Positions 32,373 to 40,337 of a DNA stretch of 64,000 bases are shown in pieces. The position numbers were made by a program, and so were the translations under genes. The stretch is taken from positions 62,001 to 126,000 of the forward strand of contig NZ_JAFFIW010000002.1 in the NCBI RefSeq assembly GCF_018588885.1, read 5' to 3'. Under the pieces are notes generated by a model. It did no database searches. It had not been told where the DNA came from and saw only the letters and a program-made list of their open reading frames with translations. Positions within the stretch are counted from its first letter, which is position 1. Each line of letters starts with the position of its first letter. Source of the DNA: Mesorhizobium sp. dw_380. Its GTDB lineage: Bacteria; Pseudomonadota; Alphaproteobacteria; Rhizobiales; Rhizobiaceae.

Positions 32373-33620
32373 ATGACGGACGTCTCCGCAGATCTGGTTT
32401 TTCGCCGCGGCAAGGAAGTTGGAAAGGCCGTCTACCAGAACCGCGCGCTTTCGAAAGCCGGCATCTCCGAGCGGCTGTTCGCCTTCCTGTTTTCCGGCCT
32501 CGTCTATCCGCAGATCTGGGAAGACCCCGATGTCGACATGGACGCCATGCAGCTCGGCGCCGGCCACCGCATCGTCACAATCGCCTCAGGCGGCTGCAAC
32601 ATCCTGGCTTACCTGACCCGCTCTCCGGCCCGGATCGACGCGGTCGATCTCAACGCCGCCCACATCGCGCTGAACCGCATGAAGCTGGAAGCGGTGCGCC
32701 GCCTGCCCTCGCAAGGCGACCTGTTCCGCTTCTTCGGCGCAGCCGACACCAGCCACAATTCGCAAGCCTATGACCGGTTCATCGCACCGCATCTCGATCC
32801 GGTCAGTCGCCACTATTGGGAGCGCCGCAATTGGCGCGGTGTCAGGCGCATCGGTGTTTTCGACCGCAATTTCTACCAGACCGGCCTGCTCGGCCTGTTC
32901 ATCGCCATGGGCCACCGCACGGCGAAATTCTTCGGCGTCGATCCCGCCGGCATTATGCAGGCCCGCGACATCGGCGAACAGCGCCGCTTCTTCGATGAGG
33001 AACTGGCCCCCGCCTTCGACAAGAAGCTTCTGAAATGGGCGACCTCGCGCAAGGCCTCGCTGTTCGGTCTCGGCATTCCGCCGGCGCAGTATGATTCCCT
33101 GATCACCTCCGGCGACGGCACCATGGCCAGCGTGCTGAAGGCCCGGCTGGAAAAGCTCGCCTGCGATTTTCCATTGCAGAACAATTATTTCGCCTGGCAA
33201 GCCTTTGCCCGCCGCTATCCCGAACCCGGCGAGGCCGCCCTGCCCGCCTATCTGGAAAAGCAGAACTACGACACCATCCGCGGCAATATCGACCGAGTCG
33301 CCATCCACCACGCCAATCTGATCGAGTTCCTGGCCGGCAAGGATGCCGGCAGCGTCGACCGTTTCGTCCTGCTCGACGCGCAGGACTGGATGACCGACGA
33401 CCAGCTCAATGCGCTGTGGTCGGAAATCACCCGCACGGCCTCCGCCGGCTCCCGCGTCATCTTCCGCACCGCCGCGGAACCCAGCCTGCTCCCGGGCCGC
33501 GTCTCGACCTCGCTGCTCGACCAATGGGACTATCAAACCGAAGCGTCGCGCGACTTCTCGGCCCGCGACCGTTCCGCCATCTATGGCGGCTTCCACCTCT
33601 ATGTGAAGCGCGCGGCATGA
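32373..33620 (+). CDS. btaA: SAM:diacylglycerol 3-amino-3-carboxypropyltransferase BtaA
   Basis: BtaA moves the aminocarboxypropyl group of S-adenosylmethionine to diacylglycerol, the first step to the betaine lipid DGTS, a phosphorus-free membrane lipid. The 415-residue form starting MTDVSADLVFRRGKEVGKAV shows DUF3419 landmarks: ISERLFAFLFSGLVYPQIWE, the SAM-binding region IVTIASGGCNILAYLTRSPA followed by DAVDLNAAHIALNRMKLEA, and FVLLDAQDWMTDDQLNALW. Upstream in-frame ATGs at 32322 and 32355 are possible; 32373 is preferred for homology. It overlaps btaB by 4 bases. Confidence 0.9.
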   Translation: MTDVSADLVFRRGKEVGKAVYQNRALSKAGISERLFAFLFSGLVYPQIWEDPDVDMDAMQLGAGHRIVTIASGGCNILAYLTRSPARIDAVDLNAAHIALNRMKLEAVRRLPSQGDLFRFFGAADTSHNSQAYDRFIAPHLDPVSRHYWERRNWRGVRRIGVFDRNFYQTGLLGLFIAMGHRTAKFFGVDPAGIMQARDIGEQRRFFDEELAPAFDKKLLKWATSRKASLFGLGIPPAQYDSLITSGDGTMASVLKARLEKLACDFPLQNNYFAWQAFARRYPEPGEAALPAYLEKQNYDTIRGNIDRVAIHHANLIEFLAGKDAGSVDRFVLLDAQDWMTDDQLNALWSEITRTASAGSRVIFRTAAEPSLLPGRVSTSLLDQWDYQTEASRDFSARDRSAIYGGFHLYVKRAA

Positions 33621-34339
33621 GCACGACCGAACTGCCGGCCAGCCATGCCGAACTGATGGACGGCGTCTACCGCTGGCAGCGCCACATCTACGATCTGACG
33701 CGCAAATACTATCTGCTCGGCCGCGACCGGCTGATATCAGATCTCGATGTGCCGGCAGGCGGCAGCGTGCTTGAACTTGGCTGCGGCACCGGACGCAACA
33801 TCATCCTCGCCGCCCGCCACTACCCCGACGCCCGCTTCTTCGGGCTCGACATCTCGGCCGAGATGCTAGAGACGGCAGGCACGGCGATCGGCCGCGAAGG
33901 CCTGTCCAGCCGTGTTGTGCTGGCAAGAGGCGACGCCACCGATTTCGATGCCGCCGCCCTTTACGGCATCGAACGGTTCGACCGCATCTTCGTGTCCTAC
34001 TCGCTGTCGATGATCCCCGGCTGGGAGAAGACGGTGTCGGCTGCCCTGGCGGCCTTGGCCCCCGGCGGTTCGCTGCATGTCGTCGATTTCGGCCAGCAGG
34101 AGGGCCTGCCGGGCTGGTTCCGGACCTTGCTGCGCGGCTGGCTCAGAAAATTTCACGTCGCGCCGCGTGAAACGTTGCGCGAGGTTCTGGAATCCGAATC
34201 TCGGAGAACCGGCGCAACCTTCCGTTGCCGCACGCTTTATCGCGGTTATGCGTGGCTGGCGGTGATCGGGCCGCTCAACCTCACCTCCCCCTTGATGGGG
34301 GAGGTCGCGCCGAAGGCGCGGGTGGGGGTGAAGCGCTAA
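33617..34339 (+). CDS. btaB: DGTS N-methyltransferase BtaB, C-terminus supplied by a repeat
   Basis: BtaB trimethylates diacylglyceryl-homoserine to give DGTS. The 240-residue protein is a SAM methyltransferase with motif I VLELGCGTGRNIILAARHYP near residue 57, then FFGLDISAEML and VSYSLSMIPGWEKTVSAALA. Its ATG overlaps the btaA stop (ATGA at 33617). From about residue 222 the sequence (TSPLMGEVAPKARVGVKR) comes from a palindromic repeat that also supplies the stop codon. It is therefore longer than the roughly 210-residue BtaB of Rhodobacter as I recall it. Confidence 0.9.
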   Translation: MSTTELPASHAELMDGVYRWQRHIYDLTRKYYLLGRDRLISDLDVPAGGSVLELGCGTGRNIILAARHYPDARFFGLDISAEMLETAGTAIGREGLSSRVVLARGDATDFDAAALYGIERFDRIFVSYSLSMIPGWEKTVSAALAALAPGGSLHVVDFGQQEGLPGWFRTLLRGWLRKFHVAPRETLREVLESESRRTGATFRCRTLYRGYAWLAVIGPLNLTSPLMGEVAPKARVGVKR

Positions 34340-34393
34340 GGCACCCCACCCCGGCGCTACGCGCCGACCCTCCCCATCAAGGGGAGGGTAAAG
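34281..34393. repeat. palindromic repeat, copy 3 (3' end of btaB)
   Basis: The left arm CACCTCCCCCTTGATGGGGG and the right arm ending CCCTCCCCATCAAGGGGAGG are inverted copies with a short centre around 34335. It is the same class as the oxoprolinase insertions, a different subtype (TTGATGGGG core). It separates the convergent btaB and serine hydrolase genes and could act as a bidirectional terminator. Confidence 0.8.
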
Positions 34394-34397
34394 GGAG

Positions 34398-35777
34398 CTA
34401 ATGCAACGCCTTCACCAGCGCCCCCACCATCGTCTGCGGCCGATAACCGAGCTTGGCCGGGGTCAGTCCCAGCCGCACAATCACCAATTGCTCGGACGGA
34501 ATGACGGCGACGGTCTGCCCATCATGCCCTTCCATCCAGTAGGTGTCCTTGGGCAGGCCGGCGGCGACGCCGGCGCCTGGCTTTTCTTCGTCGCCCGGTG
34601 CCTCGATCCACACTTGGCCCATGCCGTAGACTTTCGAGGCGGATGCCGGCTCCCGCATCCAGTCGACGAAGCCGGCCGGCAGGATCTGGTTGCCGTTCCA
34701 GACGCCGCCTTGCAGCAGGAACTGGCCGAAGCGGGCCCAGTCATGCGCGGTGGCGTAGAGATAGGACGAGCCGACAAAAGTGCCCTGTTCGTCGGTTTCG
34801 AGCACGGCGCTGTGCATGCCGAGCGGCTCGAACAGCGCCGTGCGCGGCCATGTCAGCGCCTTGGCCTTGTCGCCGATCGCGTCCTGCCACAGACGCGACA
34901 GCATCACCGCCGTCCCGCTCGAATAGGAAAACACCTTGCCGGCTTCACCGGTCAGCGGCTTTGACTGGGCAAAGCCCGCCATGTCTGGCTCGAGATAGAG
35001 CATGCGCGTGACGTCGGCGACGTCGCCATAATACTCGTTGAACTCCAGCCCGCTCGACATCGACATCATGTCGGCAAGGCTGATCGCGGCGCGGTCGTCC
35101 TTCTTCCACGGCGCGAACAGGCCTTTGTTGTCGGCCGCCATCTTGCCGTCCTTGATCAGCGTGCCGACGATGGCGGCGTTCACCGTCTTGGTCATCGACC
35201 AGCCGAGCAGCGGCGTCTTGGCCGAAAAACCGTCGCCGTAGCGTTCGGCGACGATGCGACCGTTCTTGACCACGACGATCGCGCGCATGCCGGAGCCGAT
35301 CAGCGCCGCATCGTCCAGCAGCTTTGCAACCACCGGATCCTGCGATGCATCCACCCGTTCGCCTTCGGGCCACAGCGTATCCTGACTGGTCGCAGCGGGT
35401 TGCGCATGGACCGTCGTGCGCCGCGCCTTGCCGACATCGCCGTCGGGCACCGAAGCGCAACCCAGCCCGTCGCGGGCGACGGCGACGCTCTTGCCGAGGA
35501 AACCGAGCAGGCCCGCAGACACCGTTCCCCGGTTCTTGTCGACCGAAATACGCATCAGCCGCAGCAGCGGGTGTCCGGGAGCCTGCACGTCGACCGCAAG
35601 CACTTCATAGGGGTCGCGCCCGGCGATGAAGACATTGGAACAGACGATCTTGGCCGAATAGCCCGAGCCAACGCGGATCAATTCGGGCGGCGCGACATAG
35701 AGCCAGGCAAACAGGGCGGCGACTGCCAGAACGGCCAGGCCAAGCAGCCATTTGACGATCTTGACACCGATCCGCAT
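34398..35777 (-). CDS. serine hydrolase, class C beta-lactamase fold
   Basis: The 459-residue protein has an N-terminal membrane segment (VKWLLGLAVLAVAALFAWLY, residues about 9-28), then a region of about 120 residues without clear motifs, and a beta-lactamase/D-alanyl carboxypeptidase-like domain. The nucleophile motif is SMTK in LLGWSMTKTVNAAIVG; the second motif may be YSSG in VFSYSSGTAVMLSRLWQ. WMEGHDGQTVAVIPSEQL near the C-terminus fits the third (HxG-like) motif. It is likely a membrane-anchored periplasmic esterase or peptidase; resistance activity is not implied. Confidence 0.85.
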   Translation of the reverse strand: MRIGVKIVKWLLGLAVLAVAALFAWLYVAPPELIRVGSGYSAKIVCSNVFIAGRDPYEVLAVDVQAPGHPLLRLMRISVDKNRGTVSAGLLGFLGKSVAVARDGLGCASVPDGDVGKARRTTVHAQPAATSQDTLWPEGERVDASQDPVVAKLLDDAALIGSGMRAIVVVKNGRIVAERYGDGFSAKTPLLGWSMTKTVNAAIVGTLIKDGKMAADNKGLFAPWKKDDRAAISLADMMSMSSGLEFNEYYGDVADVTRMLYLEPDMAGFAQSKPLTGEAGKVFSYSSGTAVMLSRLWQDAIGDKAKALTWPRTALFEPLGMHSAVLETDEQGTFVGSSYLYATAHDWARFGQFLLQGGVWNGNQILPAGFVDWMREPASASKVYGMGQVWIEAPGDEEKPGAGVAAGLPKDTYWMEGHDGQTVAVIPSEQLVIVRLGLTPAKLGYRPQTMVGALVKALH

Positions 35778-35899
35778 GTGTTGCCTCCCGGGCTCTCGCC
35801 CGCCCTTATGTCATCGATTTGCCGCCATTGCTTCGGCAAAATCGTAGCTCTTGTCGAGCGCCATCAACGGATTATCAACTATGATCGGCGATCACAGGG

Positions 35900-35947
35900 A
35901 TGCATGTCGTCCAAGGTGCGCAGCGATTTTGCGACAACGACATGGAC
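35900..35947. repeat. dispersed ATGCATGTCG palindromic repeat, copy 3
   Basis: ATGCATGTCGTCCAAGGTGC at the left and GCGACAACGACATGGAC at the right share the ends and core of the copies at 27791 and 45229. It lies in the 279-bp gap before the lysozyme gene; the rest of the gap shows no gene. Confidence 0.65.
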
Positions 35948-36056
35948 GAAAGTGAGGATACTGGGCGATGCTGTGGGGCGACGCTCGGAGGGGGCCATTC
36001 CGGCCATCGGTGCACAGACCCATCAGCGACCGGCTGATTCCGGCTCGGGAGTTGTG

Positions 36057-36857
36057 ATGCGCCGTCTTGCGGCTCTTTTCATGCTGACGCTGCTTGGCGC
36101 CTGCTCGACCGTGGACGATCTGTCGCCGCTGTCGCCGTCGGCCTCCAGCAGTCCGATGGTGGCTGTGCGCGCGCCGCGCTTCGGCGATTCCAAGCCGCAT
36201 GAATGGGACAGCGGCGCGCCATGGAACTATGCCGTTCACGGCACCGACGTGTCCAAGTACCAGACCTCGGTCGACTGGCCGGCGGCCAAGGCGAGCGGCA
36301 TTTCCTTCGCCTTCATCAAAGCCACAGAGGGCGGCGATCGCTTCGATGACTATTTCAGCGAGCATTGGGCACGCACGAAAGCCGCTGGCGTTCCGCGCGC
36401 CGCCTATCATTTCTTCTATTTCTGTACCCCCGCCGCCCAGCAGGCGCGCTGGTTCATCCAGAATGTTCCCGTCGACCGCTCGGCGATGCCGCCGGTACTC
36501 GACATGGAGTGGAACCCGAATTCGCCGACCTGCAGGCTGCGGCCGGACGCCGCCACGGTGCGCGCGGAGATGACCATTTTCCTCGAGATCGTCGAGCGGC
36601 ATTATGGCAAGAAGCCGATCATCTACACCTCGGTCGACTTCTTCGACGACAACGAGCTGTCGACCTTCCGCGGCTACCCCTACTGGCTGCGTTCCGTTGC
36701 CGGCCACCCCCGCGAAAAGTATGGCAGCCATCCCTTCGCGTTCTGGCAGTACACCGGAACCGGCATCGTCCCCGGCATGACGGGCAAGTCCGACATCAAC
36801 GTCTTCAACGGCAGCGAGACTGCCTGGAATAAGTGGCTGCGGCAGAACACCCGTTGA
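36057..36857 (+). CDS. GH25 family lysozyme, lipoprotein
   Basis: The 266-residue product starts MRRLAALFMLTLLGACSTVD: a signal peptide with lipobox LGAC. The glycoside hydrolase 25 domain starts VHGTDVSKYQTSVDWPAAKA (about residue 59), with FAFIKATEGGDRFDDYF, the catalytic-type segment PPVLDMEWN near residue 148, PIIYTSVDFFDDN, and FAFWQYTGTG near the C-terminus. It should hydrolyse peptidoglycan. The last codons (FNGSETAWNKWLRQNTR) form the first unit of a tandem duplication that extends downstream. The frame is open far upstream, but the lipobox fixes the start. Confidence 0.92.
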   Translation: MRRLAALFMLTLLGACSTVDDLSPLSPSASSSPMVAVRAPRFGDSKPHEWDSGAPWNYAVHGTDVSKYQTSVDWPAAKASGISFAFIKATEGGDRFDDYFSEHWARTKAAGVPRAAYHFFYFCTPAAQQARWFIQNVPVDRSAMPPVLDMEWNPNSPTCRLRPDAATVRAEMTIFLEIVERHYGKKPIIYTSVDFFDDNELSTFRGYPYWLRSVAGHPREKYGSHPFAFWQYTGTGIVPGMTGKSDINVFNGSETAWNKWLRQNTR

Positions 36858-37149
36858 TATCAGTTTCAACGGCAGCGAAGCCTGGACCGAGTTGCTCTTG
36901 CAGAACACCCGTTGAAACCGTTTCAACGGCGGCGAAGCCCTGGACCGAGTTGCTCTTGCAGAACACCCGTTGAAACCGTTTCAACGGCGGCGAAGCCCTG
37001 GACCGAGTTGCTCCTGCAGAACACCCGTTGACACCGGTTCAACGGCAGCGAAGCCCTGGACCGAGTTGCTCCTGCAGAACACCCGTTGACACCGGTTCAA
37101 CGGCAGCGGAGCCGCAGGGAATAAATGGCTGCTGCAGAAGAACCGTTGA
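36801..37149 (+). repeat. tandem array: six copies of the lysozyme 3' end
   Basis: Units of about 58 bp end at 36857, 36915, 36973, 37031, 37089 and 37149, each with CGTTGA. Unit 1 is the true 3' end of the lysozyme gene. Units 3, 4 and 5 are nearly identical; unit 6 again resembles unit 1 (GGAATAAATGGCTGCTGCAG). Junctions between units 3 and 4 form palindromes CCGTTGAAAC-C-GTTTCAACGG. The remainder to 37277 (the start of the next gene) shows no gene. Confidence 0.92.
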
Positions 37150-37277
37150 CACCGGGGCTGCCGCCTGCTTTTCGACAAAGCCGGCGGCAAAAAGAGTGCA
37201 ACCGCCGGTATTCCCAGGCGACGCGCGCCCGGATGAATGCGCCAGGTCGCCTGGATCCGAATGTCGAAAGGAAGCTG

Positions 37278-38459
37278 ATGCGACTGCGTTCCAAAGTCCT
37301 CGCGGCTGCGCTGACCCTGTGCGCCACGGCCTTGCCGGCGGTGGCGCAGGAATGCGGCGGCGACTTCGAGACCTGGAAGCAGAGCGTTGCGGCGGAAGCC
37401 AAGGCGGCCGGCGTCGGTGCCGTCGGCCTCGACGCGCTGGAGGATGCCGCTTTTGACGAGAGGGCACTGGCGCGCGACCGCGCTCAAGGCGTTTTCACCC
37501 AGACCTTCATCGAATTCTCCAACCGCATGATCTCGGCCTACCGGCTTAAGCAGGGTGCGGCAAACCTGAAGAAATACGCCGACGTCTTTGCCCGCGCCGA
37601 CCAGCAGTTCGGCGTCCAGGCGCCTGTCATCACCGCCTTCTGGGCACTGGAAACCGACTTCGGCGCCGTGCAGGGCGATTTCCACACGCTGAGCGCGCTG
37701 GTGACGCTTTCCCACGATTGCCGCCGCCCGCAGCTCTTCCGCCAGCAGCTCGTGCCGCTTCTGGAGCTGATCGACCACGGCGTACTGCCGGCCGACATCA
37801 AGGGCGCCTGGGCCGGAGAAATCGGCCAGACACAGATCCTGCCTTCGGATTATCTTGCCCGCGGTGTCGATGGCGACGGCGACGGCAAGATCGACCTCCG
37901 CAACAGCGTGCCCGACGTCATCATGACGACGGCCAACAAGGTGCTGTCGCGCGGCTGGAAGCGCGACGAGCCCTGGATCCAGGAAGTCCGCGTGCCCGAC
38001 GAGATGCCCTGGGACCAGACCGGGCGCACCAACAAATTGCCGCTGACGCAGTGGGCGCAGTGGGGCGTCACCAATCCCGACGGCTCGCCGCTGGTCGACA
38101 AGGGCCTCAAGGCCGGCCTCGCGCTGCCCATGGGCCGCAAGGGGCCGGCATTCCTCACCTACGACAATTTCGATGTCTATCTCGAATGGAACCAGTCCTT
38201 CACCTATGCGCTGACAGCGGCCAACCTTGCCGCACGGCTAGCCGGCGCGCCGCCGCTTGATCCGCGCAATCCCGAACCAGGCCTCGACAACGAACAATTG
38301 AAGGCGCTGCAGACCAAGCTCGAGGCCAGGGGCTATGATGTCGGCACGGTCGACGGCATCCTGGGAACCAACACCCGCGAAGCGATCCGCAAGGAACAGA
38401 TGCGGCTCGGCCTGCCGGTGGATGGCTGGCCGACACCGGAGCTGTTGGGGAAGTTGTGA
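37278..38459 (+). CDS. lytic murein transglycosylase, MltB type
   Basis: The 393-residue product starts MRLRSKVLAAALTLCATALP (signal peptide to about residue 23) with AAGGA eight bases before the ATG. The SLT_2 domain shows FWALETDFGAVQGDFHTLSA, where Glu is the catalytic acid, and GEIGQTQILPSDYLARGVDG. The last 60 residues (NEQLKALQTKLEARGYDVGT) form a PG_binding_1 domain. It cleaves glycan strands to anhydro-muropeptides. It lies just after the lysozyme tandem array; no shared promoter is evident. Confidence 0.92.
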   Translation: MRLRSKVLAAALTLCATALPAVAQECGGDFETWKQSVAAEAKAAGVGAVGLDALEDAAFDERALARDRAQGVFTQTFIEFSNRMISAYRLKQGAANLKKYADVFARADQQFGVQAPVITAFWALETDFGAVQGDFHTLSALVTLSHDCRRPQLFRQQLVPLLELIDHGVLPADIKGAWAGEIGQTQILPSDYLARGVDGDGDGKIDLRNSVPDVIMTTANKVLSRGWKRDEPWIQEVRVPDEMPWDQTGRTNKLPLTQWAQWGVTNPDGSPLVDKGLKAGLALPMGRKGPAFLTYDNFDVYLEWNQSFTYALTAANLAARLAGAPPLDPRNPEPGLDNEQLKALQTKLEARGYDVGTVDGILGTNTREAIRKEQMRLGLPVDGWPTPELLGKL

Positions 38460-38464
38460 AGGAG

Positions 38465-38575
38465 GGAGTAGGGAGTAGGGAGTAGGGAAGTTCCTCTACT
38501 ATTCACTATTCACTATTCACTATTCAATATTCAATATTCAATATTCACTATTCACTACTCACTACTCACTACTCA
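38465..38575. repeat. heptanucleotide repeat tract between convergent genes
   Basis: GGGAGTA occurs three times, then CTATTCA and ATATTCA units about nine times, then CTACTCA three times. All have period 7 and the two halves are roughly inverted. The LysR gene's stop codon lies inside the last unit. Confidence 0.85.
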
Positions 38576-39478
38576 CAACTCCCTCATCCCCCTCGCCCGC
38601 ACGAAATCGATGAACGCCCGCAAGGCTGGCGGCACGTGCCGCGTGCTTGGGTGGTATAGATAGAAGCCGGGAAAGCTGGGTGACCAGGATTCCAGAAAAC
38701 GGACCAGCTTGCCCCTCTCGATCCAGGGTCGAACCTGATAGTCGAACATGTAAGCGATGCCCGCTCCATCCAGCGCCGCATGGAGCATCAGTTCGGTGTC
38801 ATTGACGGTCAGGCTGCCCTCGACGGCGATTTCCAGGGCCCGTTTGCCGCGCGCGAACTCCCATCGATAGAGGTTGCCGCCGCCGGGCCACTGGAATTTG
38901 ATGCATTGGTGCTGGTGCAACTCTTGCGGATGACGAGGTATGGCCCGGTTTTCTAGATAGGCGAGAGCGGCCACCGCGGCCATCTGCAAATCCTCGCTCA
39001 GTTTCACCGCCACCATGTCCTTCTCCAGCCGTTCGCCCAGCCGGATTCCGGCATCGAACCGTCCCCCGACAATGTCGGCCAACGTGTCGTCGACGATGAC
39101 GGTCAGCGCGATATCGGGATAGGCGCGCTGGAAGTCGCCAAGGATCGGCGCGATGAACCGCATCGCGGCGACGCGCGGCACGTTGATGCGCAGCGAACCC
39201 GCCGGCCGGTCACGCGCGGCATGAACGTCGGCCACAGCGCCCTCCAGTTCATCGAAAGCAACCGCAAGGCGCGCAAACAGCGCATCACCGGCAGCGGTGG
39301 GTGAGACACTTCGCGTCGTGCGGTTCAGCAACCTGACGCCGATGCGGGCCTCCAATTGCCGGATCGACTGGCTGAGCGCCGGCGGCGACACGCGCAGCCG
39401 AGCGGCGGCGCGGACGAAACTACGCTCCTCCACGATTGCCGCGAACGCCTTGAGCTCGGTGAATTCGGACCCACGCAT
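38573..39478 (-). CDS. LysR-family transcriptional regulator
   Basis: The 301-residue form starts MRGSEFTELKAFAAIVEERS, the usual LysR helix-turn-helix onset, followed by VRAAARLRVSPPALSQSIRQ. The effector domain follows (SLRINVPRVAAMRFIAPILG and on), similar to CrgA-type regulators. A farther ATG at 39520 would overlap the operator. It is divergent from the SDR gene at 39606 and the 127-bp gap holds a perfect palindrome, so it probably controls both. Its last codons run into the heptanucleotide tract. Confidence 0.9.
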   Translation of the reverse strand: MRGSEFTELKAFAAIVEERSFVRAAARLRVSPPALSQSIRQLEARIGVRLLNRTTRSVSPTAAGDALFARLAVAFDELEGAVADVHAARDRPAGSLRINVPRVAAMRFIAPILGDFQRAYPDIALTVIVDDTLADIVGGRFDAGIRLGERLEKDMVAVKLSEDLQMAAVAALAYLENRAIPRHPQELHQHQCIKFQWPGGGNLYRWEFARGKRALEIAVEGSLTVNDTELMLHAALDGAGIAYMFDYQVRPWIERGKLVRFLESWSPSFPGFYLYHPSTRHVPPALRAFIDFVRARGMREL

Positions 39479-39503
39479 TGTGTATCTCTGAGTTAACAAG
39501 CCA

Positions 39504-39528
39504 ATCAGATAATAGGCCATTATCTGAT
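39504..39528. promoter_or_regulatory. perfect palindrome in the LysR/SDR divergent region
   Basis: ATCAGATAAT (39504-39513) and ATTATCTGAT (39519-39528) are perfectly inverted around AGGCC. It contains a T-N11-A LysR box (T39510, A39522) and lies 26 bases upstream of the LysR start codon. Confidence 0.75.
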
Positions 39529-39605
39529 CAGTTGCATGTCGCTATTTCTTGACCATCGGTCCGGTCAAATCGACGCCGGTCCGAAATGGTTGAAGGAGAC
39601 TTTTC

Positions 39606-40337
39606 ATGTCCAGGTCCTTGCAAGGCAAAACCGCACTCGTCACCGGCAGTTCGCGCGGCATCGGCCGGGCCATCGCCGAAGGGCTCGCGGCCAAGGGCGC
39701 GGCCGTCGTCGTCAACTATGTCGGCAACCAGAAAGCCGCTGATGAGGTGGTCGCAGCCATCGCCGGCAAGGGAGGAAAGGCGATCGCCGTCCGGGCCGAC
39801 ATGTCCAGCGTTTTGGATATCCGCCGCCTGTTTGACGAGGCCGAGAGTGAGCTGGGCGCAATCGACATCGTCGTCGCCAATGTCGGCGTCGCCGTCATCA
39901 AACCGCTGACCGAAGCAACCGAAGCTGATTTCGATCATGTCTTCGGCACCAATGCCAAGGGCACCTTCTTCACGCTTCAGGAAGCAGCACGCCGCGTGCG
40001 CGATGGCGGCCGCATCATCGCGGTCTCCACCGGCGGCACGAAGATGTTCTTCACGCAGACGGCGCTCTATCTCGGCAGCAAGGGCGCCGTCGAACAATTC
40101 GTCCGCGTGCTGTCGCGCGAACTCGGGCCGCGCGGCATCACAGTGAATGCGCTGTCGCCGGGCTTCACCGACACGGACCTGCTTCCCGAGCGGGATCGGA
40201 CCGTGGCAGCCGACATGTCGCCGTTCGGCAGGATCGGTGCGCCGCGCGACGTCGCCGATGTCGCGGTCTTCCTGGCCAGCGACGAAGCGCGCTGGCTGAC
40301 CGGCGGGAATATCCAGGCCGGCGGCGGGGTGGCCTAA
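39606..40337 (+). CDS. SDR oxidoreductase (3-oxoacyl-ACP reductase-like)
   Basis: This 243-residue classical short-chain dehydrogenase has the cofactor loop ALVTGSSRGIGRAIAEGLAA, the NVGVAV turn, and the catalytic pair Tyr/Lys in QTALYLGSKGAVEQF with a Ser/Thr at AVSTGGTKMF. PGFTDTDLLPERDRT follows, and the C-terminus (WLTGGNIQAGGGVA) is standard. The preceding GAAGGAGA is a strong ribosome-binding site. It faces a LysR gene, a layout typical of a small redox or xenobiotic response unit; the substrate is unknown. Its stop overlaps the convergent decarboxylase stop by four bases. Confidence 0.9.
   Translation: MSRSLQGKTALVTGSSRGIGRAIAEGLAAKGAAVVVNYVGNQKAADEVVAAIAGKGGKAIAVRADMSSVLDIRRLFDEAESELGAIDIVVANVGVAVIKPLTEATEADFDHVFGTNAKGTFFTLQEAARRVRDGGRIIAVSTGGTKMFFTQTALYLGSKGAVEQFVRVLSRELGPRGITVNALSPGFTDTDLLPERDRTVAADMSPFGRIGAPRDVADVAVFLASDEARWLTGGNIQAGGGVA

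Noticed and set aside
35400..36056. Upstream extension of the lysozyme to 485 residues
   Set aside because: It runs antisense through the serine hydrolase gene and would bury the signal peptide and lipobox.
36801..37149. CRISPR-like repeats
   Set aside because: Units are contiguous, without unique spacers, and the first unit is the end of the lysozyme gene. No cas genes occur.
38465..38575. CRISPR or iteron-like origin
   Set aside because: The tract is simple 7-bp repetition with no spacers, no replication gene nearby and no DnaA boxes.
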